Position numbers and translations under genes: made by a program. Positions 48,309 through 57,362 of a stretch of 64,000 nt of DNA are shown here, in pieces. Below the pieces are notes generated by a model. It was given only the letters and a program-made list of their open reading frames with translations, was not told where the DNA came from and did no database searches. Each line of letters starts with the position of its first letter. Within the stretch, counting starts at the first letter, position 1. Source of the DNA: Rostrohypoxylon terebratum (taxonomy: Eukaryota; Ascomycota; Sordariomycetes; Xylariales; Hypoxylaceae); contig MU385939.1 of assembly GCA_022497145.1 (NCBI GenBank), positions 1-64,000 of the forward strand, in the 5' to 3' direction.

Positions 48309-48473
48309 TATCTCCCGAAGTGCCAACTAACAGCAGTACATAAGCCCATATAAATACTGAAGGCTGCGCCCAATTAGAACTTAAGTGAGGGTTATTAAGC
48401 ATTTTGTAGCCAATCGAATCATAAATTTAATGGGTATATTTTGTACTGCTGTCAGTTGGCACTTCGGGAGATA
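48309..48473. mobile_element. MITE 4 (165 bp, TA-flanked, 30-bp TIRs)
   Basis: The 30 bases at 48311-48340 (starting TCTCCCGAAGTGCCAACT) return in inverse orientation at 48442-48471 with a single mismatch. TA flanks both ends (48309-48310 and 48472-48473). The interior is about 100 bp and AT-rich. This is a very small non-autonomous Tc1/mariner-like element. Confidence 0.85.
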
Positions 48474-49496
48474 GTGTTTTTGTAATGGAAATGGGCCTGG
48501 GGGATGACCTCAAAGCTTTACCCAGCTTGTATAGATTGCGGGAGACTCGGGTGTATTACGGGTTGCCACTGGGATGTTGTCCACAGTCGGGAGATAAAAG
48601 ACAATGAAGATCTATGACTGGGGCCTGAGTACAGCCTAGGCCCTAGGGTTCACCAAACAACCTTGGAAAGCTGTGGCTTGAGCTGAACATTAGCACAGCG
48701 ACACACTCCGCAGTTGTTCTGATGCCAGTACCTCAATTTACCCATTCCAACGGTTGTTGAGCCTCAACGACATCAATTAAGTATCCATAACCTTACCCGT
48801 TTTCTTAGGACTTTCCAGTCTTCTACTTCATCTTCCATTTCGCCAATTCACAACACCATTCAATGTTCAGGCTCATCTCGCCAATCACCAATTGTTGAAT
48901 TACCATAAGAGAACAGAAACATCAAAACCTACGAGTATTTCTCATCGTCGACATTTGTACAAACTCGACCTTGAATGGCACTCAACGGCTCCAAGACATA
49001 TAGCCATCACACGTGCCAGGTACTGAGTAACAAGGGTTCGGGATTGGTATTGATAGTTTGAGCTTGAGGTGGGATCAGCCCCGAGGTTAGAGACTGATTG
49101 AGATTCGACCCTTTTCCGTGGTCCATAGGTATTTCGTAATGTCTAGACGGCCATGCTTCTTATTATTCGTACCTATTAATATGATAGAACAGATACTTGT
49201 TCTGCGGTTCACCTTGGGGTGATCTCGTTTATTGCACGGGGGCGGAATTACCATGCAAGCATCATGCAGTATGGGACACAGGCAAAGTGTAGAATGGCGG
49301 GGTTCAAGGCCACCATTCACAAGCACTCTGTTAGGTGACACATAGTTCTCGACCTCCTTTCCTCTATTCAACCGGGCGTCTTTTTTATCTTCAGGACAAC
49401 CGAAGCTATAGGGATCGACTCCGGTTGGCATTTGCTAACCGACAGCTCATGCTTCGTTTGATATAGAGACCCACCACCCCGGTTTTCAGGGGAAAC

Positions 49497-49498
<2 letters not shown>

Positions 49499-49535
<37 letters not shown>
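49499..49535. repeat. Poly-A tract of 37 A
   Basis: An uninterrupted run of 37 A bases, preceded by GGGGAAACGC and followed by CCCACGAACCC. It could be a simple repeat or the tail of a retroposed sequence. A B-box-like GGTTCAAGGCC lies about 200 bases upstream (49299-49309), but I see no good A box or flanking duplication. Confidence 0.8.
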
Positions 49536-49537
<2 letters not shown>

Positions 49538-50067
49538 CACGAACCCGACGTCACAAGAAAGATTCAATTGGTCGCCTTCTTTCTTCCCATTCGATCATTA
49601 CGATCACTCACCAATTATTTAACTACAATACCGTAGTCAAGATCTTGATCACGACGTTATATGCATGTAAGATCGGGTTCAGTGACCAGCCAATGGTACA
49701 CGGACACGCGCGTCAGCGTAGCGCTGTCAAACTCTAAATGATAATTCTTTTGATCAAAAGATACCTCGAATAGGGTACCTTTGAATCAAGATTATGATTA
49801 GAAGTTACTATTCAGAGGATTTCTATGCTTTCCTTCAGGTCATGGCCTGCTAGGTTGGACTGAATCAATTGGGTATTCGGTTCAAGAAGCTACCTAAACC
49901 AATGGAGTGACATATTTTACATTCTCTGCCATAGCCCATTCTAATTGATATGAAGCAAATTGAAAGGTCTCTTAAAGTCCAATTGAGTGTGCAAATATTG
50001 ATCGAAGTGTTTCCCCGTAAATTAGCTACTACTCGGACAACAGGTTACTTCACATTGAATCGACGAT

Positions 50068-51388
50068 ATGGCAAACCTCTGGTATTGTGTAAGTCTATAC
50101 TTTGTAGTAGCTCTTGATCTTGCGCTATACTTACTGTTTTTAGTGCAATTGTGCATGGAGTGGTCCCGGAGGGATATCCTTGAAGCTTCACCCTCAATGC
50201 CCAACATGTGGAAAGAAAAGATGTTCTGAATGTGAAGTGGAATCCCTATCTGGTGAAAACATGGGTGGAAGGGATCCTTTATACCCAAGATCCAAGAGAA
50301 AACGAGTGGCTACCCGGGTTGAGGCTCTGTCACATAGCCAGCATGGATATGGGGCTCTGCCAGATACACGTCAACCATTTACCAACAAAGACAGAGCCCC
50401 ATCGTTACAAGGAGGCTCAAGTGCGGAACCGGGTCCTTTCGATTACTCAGATCCTACCGGGGAACCTCAGACTACCTTCACTGCGGCAATCTCGATTTCT
50501 AACTATAGCTGCGGGGGTACCGAACCAATTCGTTGGCCTGAGTCAGAAACCAGCTGGTTAAACCAGCCCCTTGAGGATGGGGAGTGCACACCACGTGAAT
50601 GCCCGGATGATGATGAGCCGTCCGACGATCGATTGATGGTGTACTCGACCGGCACAGAGGCCTTTGATGCTGGCGAGATTAATCTGATCGACGTCAATGC
50701 GGAAATAGGTTATGATGTCTCCAACCAACAAGCTCAATGGGATGACTTTCTAGGTGTAGATCTTTCTACTACAGATTTTCCCGATTTTTCCACTTTGTCG
50801 AACGGCGACTATTGCGATAGACCTTCCCAATCATTAGCAACCGAGTTACTGGATTGTCCCCCCCCAAATCCTCCGTCGCACAAAGGCACAAACCAGGGCA
50901 TGATAGCTTGTCAAATTTGCTCTTCGATGCCTGAGTGCGATAGTAAACCTCTTGCCTGCCCCTTCTACAAACTTGATCCGAATAAATATTTCACGTGCAA
51001 TGGCAGAAAGTCTATGGGTATCAATCATGTACGCCAACATATCACCAAGGATCATTGCAAACATTGTTGGGTGGCTTTTAATGATGAGGGTCCATCAAAA
51101 AAGCATGAGTGCCAGCCAATGGACGGTGTTCCTACCAATAACCTGCCGCCAATTTCCAAAGCTCAAGGCATTGATCCCACCATGAAGTGGTACTGGACCT
51201 GGAAGCAATTGTTCGGAGAAGACATCCCCTCACCGCAGTGCCCCTATTATCATCCCGTCCAAGATCTGTACAATAACGCATCATGTACTCTCTACCAAAA
51301 ACTTGAGACAAGAGGAGAGTTAATGTTCACCTTAGACCAAATCAGAGAGGTCTTCTCAGACTTGATAGAGCAGATCACTCAAAGCTAA
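50068..51388 (+). CDS. Zinc-finger protein with two cysteine-rich domains
   Basis: Two exons (50068-50088 and 50144-51388) give 421 residues. The tiny first exon MANLWYC joins to CNCAWSGPGGIS, followed by HPQCPTCGKKRCSEC, forming an N-terminal Cys-rich module of the C-x2-C type often seen in fungal proteins. Residues 40-240 are acidic and Ser/Pro-rich, like an activation region. A second module at about 255-325 begins CQICSSMPEC, then CPFYKLDPNKYFTCNG, NHVRQHITKDHCKHCW and ends KKHEC, which fits the fungal C2H2-like pattern. The tail has GIDPTMKWYWTWKQLFGEDI and PSP, as in that group. Transcriptional regulation is the likely role but the targets are unknown. A decayed copy lies at 46880-47490. 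Confidence 0.75.
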
Positions 51389-51769
51389 TGAACACCGAGT
51401 ACCATGTATTTATTATCATGTCATCTCCTTTATTCATGACGCCGAAAAGATTAAAAGGCTCGTATCAGGGATTTCGTTCTATTTTTGATATGTTACTAAA
51501 AGATAAGCTTCATGTGCGAGCAAGAGTCGCCGAGCTCACACTGTCATTTGGCATTGGTAGGGTAGGAGAGGGTTTATAACTCAATCAACCATTTATATTT
51601 GCATGGTCTAGATTAATAAAATTGGTTTTTCTTTAAAAAAAGATATTGCCTTGGAACAGACTAGTATTTATGGCCATCATTTAAGCGTTGGGCTCACTTA
51701 AATGAAAAAGATTGCCATATGACAATGAATGCACACGGCCAGCAATAGCTGCGAAGCTCAAAAATAATA
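51389..51769. other. Intergenic stretch
   Basis: About 380 bases after the zinc-finger gene and before a tRNA gene. No gene is seen. Confidence 0.5.
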
Positions 51770-51873
51770 TGGACGAGCAGGGAGTTGAACCCTGGACTTC
51801 TCGCATTTCAATATCAGTGTTTTACTAGGTAAGACGATGCGAAGCGAGCACTCTACCACTGAGTTACACGCCC
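51770..51873 (-). tRNA. tRNA-Ala(CGC) with 32-nt intron
   Basis: On the minus strand the sequence starts GGGCGTGTAACTCAGTGG and ends AGGGTTCAACTCCCTG plus CTCGTCCA. The anticodon arm is CTCGC-TTCGCAT-GCGAG with anticodon CGC, interrupted after position 37 by a 32-nt intron (51837-51806), the canonical eukaryotic position. The alanine identity pair G3:U70 is present. D-stem pair 10-25 is A-U instead of the usual G-C, a compensated double change. The acceptor has one mismatch (U6:U67). The T arm is perfectly paired. Confidence 0.85.
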
Positions 51874-52639
51874 TTATTTAGTGAGTAGTGGACTTGTTGG
51901 TCCCATCAGATGTGATTGGTCAGAATTCTGTACTGTAATGGTCTATCAGGTGTTCATCACATAATAGAAGACGTGTACATCAAATTTTCTCCCACTCTTT
52001 TGCCTATCAAAGTTAATTGGCAACATTCTCTTTAATGTTTGTTGAAGAAACAAAAGGTACGGGAAGAAAATAGGCAAGGTAGACGAAAGCCTAGGACCTA
52101 GGTACATACAGCATAAACACGACCCAGACTAGCTCTTTCAATATCGCAACGGGTTCTTTCTTTTTAGCTTAGGCTGACGAACGAAGTCATTGTTCTTGCT
52201 TGCCTATTAGGTAGTGATCAAGAAAGTCAAAAGCTTGCCTTGATCATAAAAGTCCATCTATTCCACTAGAATTCACTATTGATGTTGTCTTATACAATCT
52301 ACCCACAACATTGACGAACATTATCTCATCGCAGCACCACACAAGATCCCCAAAGAGTAGTATTGTTTAGATAAAAAAAAATCTACCAAGGCTTTGATCG
52401 GTTTCGCCATTGACTACTCTCGCCAAGTAGGACCGGAAACATCTTATCCCTTTGTTTTCATCTCCCGCATATTGGCTACAGAAAGTCTGTGCCTCTAGAT
52501 TCCTGTGTAAGAATTAGATACATAGTATCATAACCTTAGGCGAACCAACACTAGCAATACCGACAGATCCGTTACATCGGAACCAGCAAAAATTTCATTT
52601 AGCCACTCAAGATAAATTGATCAGGTAGAAAAAGCCAAG
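51874..52639. other. Intergenic stretch
   Basis: About 770 bases, no gene seen, with a CCTAGGACCTAGGTAC palindrome near 52092. The right end is the leader of the next gene. Confidence 0.5.
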
Positions 52640-53623
52640 ATGTCGGCCGAACAACCGGGTGAGCAGCCGGGTGAGCAGCCGGTCGGACAGTTGGGTGGAC
52701 AGCCGGCCGAAAAGCCGGCCGAGAAGCCAGATGATTCCGCTATGGATATCGATGACGACTATCCCGAGTTTGAGATAGAGGAAAAACCTGACTCGGAGTT
52801 GACTCCTGACGAGCGAGCGGTGAGAAGCATGAATCAAGCCCTCGAAAAGCTCCATATCCTTAGTAAAACGGTTGAGTTTGCAATTAACCGAACCCGCCCG
52901 TGGGCCATGGCATTGTACACCGGAATTCTGCCTGGCGAAGAGCCGATCACCTGGGGCCCGTACTACCTCGATCTTCTGTTGAAACACATCATGGAAGGAC
53001 GGCGCAGGGTAGCAGCATTACAGAAACATGAAGAGGAAATCCAAAACTTCGACCGGAACCTCATGAAACTCGGCGGTCCATTCGAAAAGGTAGAACATCA
53101 GGTCGGTGTCGCCCATGGCATAGCTACGGATGCCACCAGACAGCTCGACGCATGGGAGATTGTGCTCCGAGATGCCGAGTGGGAAGAAGTTAAGGCTCGG
53201 AATACAAGACCCACCGCTGTTTCTGCTGAGGCAGGCGAGCATGGGAACGACGATTCATCACCCCGATCATCTAGCAGTTCTAGTCATGACGGCGATGATG
53301 ACAACGGACCTCACGACCCATCTGGCGATGACCCTGCCGACGATGACCCTGCCGACAATGACCCTACCTCTCCCGCTGCTGCTCCCCTCGCCGCTCTTGC
53401 TGGTGCTCGTGTTTCCGTTTCCTCCCGCGGTAGGGAGTCCTCTATCAGTTCCGCTGGCGACCCCGCAAGCGATCCCGTTCCCGGTAATGACGGAGGGGAC
53501 AAGCCTTCTGATGATGATGTACGCCGATCGCGCATGGGTCCTTATGCTGAGTTCTATGAATACTTTAGGAGGGGCGATGGTTATTGCCGGAAGTTACCAC
53601 CAAGACGTCTTCTGACCTTATAG
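52640..53623 (+). CDS. Acidic disordered protein with a helical core, function unknown
   Basis: A single-exon gene of 327 residues. The N-terminus has short repeats (EQPGEQPGEQP, QPAEKPAEKP) made of a 12- to 15-nt tandem repeat. Residues about 55-195 are helical with well-spaced hydrophobics (ALEKLHILSKTVEFAINRTR, LDLLLKHIMEGRRRVAALQK) and are the only part likely to fold. The rest is Ser/Asp/Pro-rich, with a triplicated DDPADDDPADNDP stretch, and ends with YAEFYEYFRRGDGYCRKLPP. No signal peptide or known domain is recognised. Such orphan proteins are frequent in fungal accessory regions. Confidence 0.65.
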   Translation: MSAEQPGEQPGEQPVGQLGGQPAEKPAEKPDDSAMDIDDDYPEFEIEEKPDSELTPDERAVRSMNQALEKLHILSKTVEFAINRTRPWAMALYTGILPGEEPITWGPYYLDLLLKHIMEGRRRVAALQKHEEEIQNFDRNLMKLGGPFEKVEHQVGVAHGIATDATRQLDAWEIVLRDAEWEEVKARNTRPTAVSAEAGEHGNDDSSPRSSSSSSHDGDDDNGPHDPSGDDPADDDPADNDPTSPAAAPLAALAGARVSVSSRGRESSISSAGDPASDPVPGNDGGDKPSDDDVRRSRMGPYAEFYEYFRRGDGYCRKLPPRRLLTL

Positions 53624-54162
53624 AGGCTGAGAATCCATGGTGTATTTTCGAATATCCCCGAGTCTGTACATACGACGAGTAGCTGAGAATTCATATCAGA
53701 ATGGACAAGGCTATCACGTACGGAGGTGTCTACTTCCAAGGATAGTAGATTTTAGAGGCGTGCATGAAGTCCTAGACATAGGTATTATTATATTAGTGCT
53801 AACGCTGAAGAAACGCTGAAGAAGAAGCGGCTACTTGTTTGATATATTTACGCAGCACGGAAGTAGAAAATTAAATAATAAGATGTTTATGTGTTTACCT
53901 AGGTACATATTAGTATATGTTTATACTTGTATGCATGGTTACCAACTCTTTGACGTAATGGAGCTTTACATGGGGCTTCCTCGTAGTAAACCCTAGGCCC
54001 TAGGGGCTACATATGTACCCATGAAGTAGGCAAAGTACCTAACAATGCTTCCAATTGGTTTAGATTGCCGAGATCTGGATACCGAGCCTAATTCAGCAAG
54101 ACTAAGAACAAACTTAAGGAAAACATTGTCAGTCTTGGCACTTAAGTCTTAGAGACCAGATT
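53624..54162. other. Intergenic stretch
   Basis: About 540 bases, AT-rich, with CCTAGGTAC and CCTAGGCCCTAGGGG palindromes near 53898 and 53992. No gene. Confidence 0.5.
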
Positions 54163-54184
54163 GGCCGCGTAGTGTAGTGGTTAG

Positions 54185-54243
54185 GTATGTGGCGCTATTA
54201 GGACAATCACTCCTTGCGACTAGTCAGCTAACGATTCTAATAG
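54185..54243 (+). other. Intron A in the tRNA-Gln gene (spliceosome-like)
   Basis: 59 nt, donor GTATGT, branch-like GCTAACG at 54227-54233, acceptor AATAG; the branch A lies 12 nt before the AG. These are the usual fungal intron dimensions. Inverted arms GCGCTATTAG (54192-54201) and CTAATAGCACGC (54237-54248) can also fold it into a hairpin. Confidence 0.6.
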
Positions 54244-54255
54244 CACGCAGGATTT

Positions 54256-54305
54256 GTAAGTGTCTTTCGAGCTTGACCTAAGGACTCTCTCCTAACAATT
54301 TCTAG
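54256..54305 (+). other. Intron B in the tRNA-Gln gene (spliceosome-like)
   Basis: 50 nt, donor GTAAGT, branch-like CCTAACA at 54291-54297, acceptor TTCTAG. It cuts the anticodon after its first base, so the gene cannot give a readable anticodon unless this segment is removed. Confidence 0.6.
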
Positions 54306-54372
54306 TGATGTTGATCGAATCTTCCTGAGACCTGAGTTCAATCCTCGGCGGGGCCTATTCACTTGTTTATTC

Positions 54373-54378
54373 TTTTTT
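54373..54378 (+). terminator. Pol III terminator (T6)
   Basis: A run of six T lies 17 bases after the discriminator base of the tRNA-Gln gene, as expected for RNA polymerase III termination. Confidence 0.6.
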
Positions 54379-54793
54379 GTCTACTTTTTTTGTGATGTTT
54401 GTTTCTCTGTACCGCATTGGCTGAGATACAAGTAGTCAGGCACATACTTTTCAATACATGGGACCTGGGTACCTAGTAATGAGTGAGTGGTGATAGTTTC
54501 ATAGACTTACATAGTATGATCTTCGTATCCTATTTTGCATTGAGTAGGTTTTCATGAATGGTACCGATCATTGATGAATCCGTACGTTGGCTTTTGATGT
54601 TGATAGTATTGGATTGGATCTACATAAAATCAAGTCGACTCGGATCTCAATACACTACAGAGTTAATAGTGGATCATGACCTAATGGATAAAGTTGTCAT
54701 GTGACTTGGTGTTTTCTCACGCGCGTCTTATCTAATCAAGAATGGGGAATCCCTACAAGGTAGCTGCGGTGGCCTAGAGTCCTAGACATGTAG
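54379..54793. other. Intergenic stretch
   Basis: About 415 bases between the tRNA-Gln gene and MITE 2. No gene seen. Confidence 0.5.
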
Positions 54794-55394
54794 TAAGTCA
54801 GGGGGGGGGTTTCCGCCACCCCCTAGTTTCCGCCACCCTGTAGGACAAGGGTATCATGAGCCAATGAAATGCTGCGATATGATAGAAATCCACCTTTTAA
54901 GAGCTGAATTTGGGTGTACTGTTTTTAACCAATAAAACGACGTACTTTTATCGATAAACTAAAAAAAGTGTAAATTTTAAAATAATGCCGTTTAATTGGG
55001 TAGTTGCTTTGAAGCAGTCACGTGATATTTATGCAAATGCATAAAGGTATAATTCAAAAAACCAATTAAAAGGCTGTTTGAAGAAAATTGGAAAAAGTGA
55101 TCTGTGCTTAGTAACCCCGTGACTCGGATTAAATCTTCTCCAGCCCGTAGACTAACGCGTTTAAGCTGGAAGGATAATCTACTAATCCAGTATAAGACTA
55201 GTTAATGCACTCAATTGGTTCGCTGAAATAAGCTTATGACTAGTCAAAGTTGAGCCAATCAAAACGGAGACTTGATATCTTATCTCAACGATGTACTGTG
55301 TTATACCCAAAGTAGAAGACCCTATACCAAAGATGGCTAGACTTTAACAGGGTGGTGGAAACTAGGGGGTGGCGGAACCCCCCCCCCTGACTTA
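54794..55394. mobile_element. MITE 2 (about 600 bp, TA-flanked, about 46-bp TIRs)
   Basis: The left end AGTCAGGGGGGGGG followed by TTTCCGCCACCCCCTAG returns in inverse orientation at 55347-55392 with a few mismatches. Within each TIR the unit TTTCCGCCACCC is present twice. TA flanks at 54794-54795 and 55393-55394 fit a Tc1/mariner or pogo-type target site. The interior is AT-rich with no transposase frame. The element starts 416 bases after the Pol III terminator of the tRNA-Gln gene. Confidence 0.85.
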
Positions 55395-55616
55395 CTTCAC
55401 AACATTTTGGGTTAGTACCTATGGGATGTCACTTACTCCTCCCGCTTCCCACTACTAGGTACCCATCTCTCATTTTCCAATTTATAACATCGTCTCATCA
55501 ACTTTTGTTATTTGCGCATTGCGCTCTCTCTTCGTGTTATGCTGTATGCCATATGTTGGAACAGCCGCGCAAAACTTCATGATACACATCCTAGGTAGTT
55601 TTGCAACCTAGCAGTC

Positions 55617-57362
55617 ATGCCAGGGTATGTCCTATTTCAATCAATCAACCCAACCCTCTAAACCTCTCGCAACGCGTCTAAGCTAACGTGTAATCATGAC
55701 TAGTCCGGGCGAACAGCATAACGGCATTTCCAATCCTTTCGAGGAGCCGAAGCCTCACATATCCGAATTCACCGCAACTCAGATAGCTACTTTGCAATCG
55801 CGTTTAGAAAAACAATTAGGCCCCGAATATCTCTCCGCCCGCAGCGGCCCTTCGGGCCAGAAGGTCCACTACATAGCCGCCGAAAAATGCATTAATCTCG
55901 CCAACGAGGTCTTCGGCTTCAATGGCTGGTCCTCGAGCATCCAAAACATCCAAGTCGATTTTGTCGACGAAAATCCCCAGACATTCAAGATCTCTCTCGG
56001 CCTGTCCGTCATCGTCCGAGTAACACTACGAGATGGTACCTACCACGAGGATATTGGATACGGACACATCGAAAACTGCAAAGGAAAGGCGGCCGCCTTC
56101 GAGAAGGCGAAGAAGGAGGGGACTACGGATGCGCTGAAGCGTGCTCTGCGAAATTTTGGCAACGTCCTTGGCAATTGTATATACGACAAGAATTATGTCG
56201 CTAAAGTGACCAAGATCAAAGTTGGACCCGCCAAGTTTGACGAGAACAATCTGCATCGCCATTCTGATTTCGCCAAGAAGACGCCGGACGTTGTCAAGGT
56301 CGAGCCGAAGGAAATCGCGGAGAAGAGTGTTGTTGTGGAGAAAATGACTGCTCATGGTGGGTTCGACTCCGATGATATCGATTGGGCGGATGCTGATATG
56401 ATGAATTTGTAGTATCGGATCTGCTTGATGAAGACTTTGGTGATTTTGACGAGGTCGATTTTGGAGTTGCGGACGAGGGCCACCCAGATGAGGTCATGCT
56501 TCCAGCTTCTCACGGAACAAGCTCGAGTGAAAAATCTCAAAATTTACCGATTAGCAATAACAGTGATCGCAATACTTCATCTACATCTATATCCACACCC
56601 GCAAACAGTGCTACAAGGCCAATGCAGCCACCCCCGCGGCCAATTGTCCGACTTCCTACACAACCTCAAACTCCGAACCAGCAACAGCCACAACGGCCAG
56701 GTCCTTCTTTTCAAGGACGGCCAAACCCGCAATCATACCAAAGACCTCCTAGTCATGCCAACAACACCGCTCAAAACGCAGCAGCAAATAGTAGAACAAA
56801 CACGCCACCTCCTCAGAATCGAGCAGCGCCCACAGAACAGGTCGGTTTCTACTCAGCCCGATCGATCAAAAAACTACCAGAAAATGCCACCCCAGACACA
56901 TCCATCATCCCCGTACAGGGTGCCAAGGCTTTCGATCCCCATCTAGACAGTCCTTCCATCCGAAAAACGCCTGGCATCGATCACAGCTCCTCCAAACCGT
57001 TAAGCAGAGATGGGAAGCATGTTCCACCCCTTAAGAGAGACGCAGAGCCGCAACGAGGCGCGGCTACTGGTCCAGTCACTAATAGCTTCTCGAGCGCGGT
57101 TGGCTTGGGTCCGGGTCGACCCAATGCTGGCGGTGTTGGTAACCCCGCGTTAAACCAGGCTAGACAGATCGGCGCTCCCGGAGGCGTGGGGAGCCCGATG
57201 GGAAATAGGGGTCAGTACCGACCGTTGACGGTAAAGCGACCGGCACCTACGGGGGGCGAAACCGGAACGCGGTCGCCGTTAACGGAGGTTTCGACGAACG
57301 GTCCTCCCCAAGCTGCAGGTGGAGGTGGGGGAACCGATCCCAAGAGACAAAAAGTAGCTTGA
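55617..57362 (+). CDS. RAD52: RAD52 homologous recombination mediator
   Basis: Three exons (55617-55624, 55704-56356, 56413-57362) give 536 residues. The 8-nt first exon (ATGCCAGG) is chosen because its splicing yields MPGPGEQ, close to the N-terminus I recall for Neurospora MUS-11; the alternative is the ATG at 55696 (MTSPGEQ). The N-terminal DNA-binding/ring domain holds KVHYIAAEKCINLANEVFGF, GWSSSIQ, VTLRDGTYHEDIGYG, and GTTDALKRALRNFGNVLGN. The second intron (56357-56412, GTGGGT...GTAG) connects to the acidic DLLDEDFGDFDEVDFG and then to a long Pro/Gln/Ser-rich tail ending in KRQKVA, a possible nuclear signal. Without that intron the protein would stop at 238 residues. Rad52 loads Rad51 on RPA-coated DNA and anneals single strands. 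Confidence 0.92.

Larger units (their letters stand above)
47491..50067. other. Gene-poor stretch with MITE and poly-A tract
   Basis: About 2.6 kb without a supported gene, holding MITE 4 (48309-48473) and a 37-A tract (49499-49535), listed separately. A minus-strand frame at 49431-49087 has no recognised motif. Confidence 0.5.
54163..54356 (+). tRNA. tRNA-Gln(UUG) gene with two spliceosomal-type introns plus a tRNA intron
   Basis: The ends pair as an acceptor stem (GGCCGCG with CGGGGCC, one G5:G68 mismatch), and the T arm CTGAG-TTCAATC-CTCGG is complete. Three insertions interrupt it. The first, 54185-54243 (59 nt), has GTATGT, a GCTAAC branch-like site and TAG, and splits the D stem between positions 22 and 23. 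The second, 54256-54305 (50 nt), has GTAAGT, CTAAC and TAG, and splits the anticodon between positions 34 and 35. The third, about 54309-54321 (13 nt), follows A37 like a normal tRNA intron. With all removed the D stem (GTGT/GCAC) and anticodon stem (CAGGA/TCCTG) pair, the anticodon is TTG, and T8, A14, G18, G19, T33, T54, T55, C56 and A58 are in place. An A box (TAGTGTAGTGG) and a terminator follow Pol III rules. Glutamine identity comes from the anticodon; activity is not shown. Confidence 0.75.

Noticed and set aside
56357..56412. RAD52 ending early at ADMMNL
   Set aside because: The segment is a 56-nt intron (GTGGGT...GTAG) and its removal opens a further 316 codons of typical RAD52 tail.
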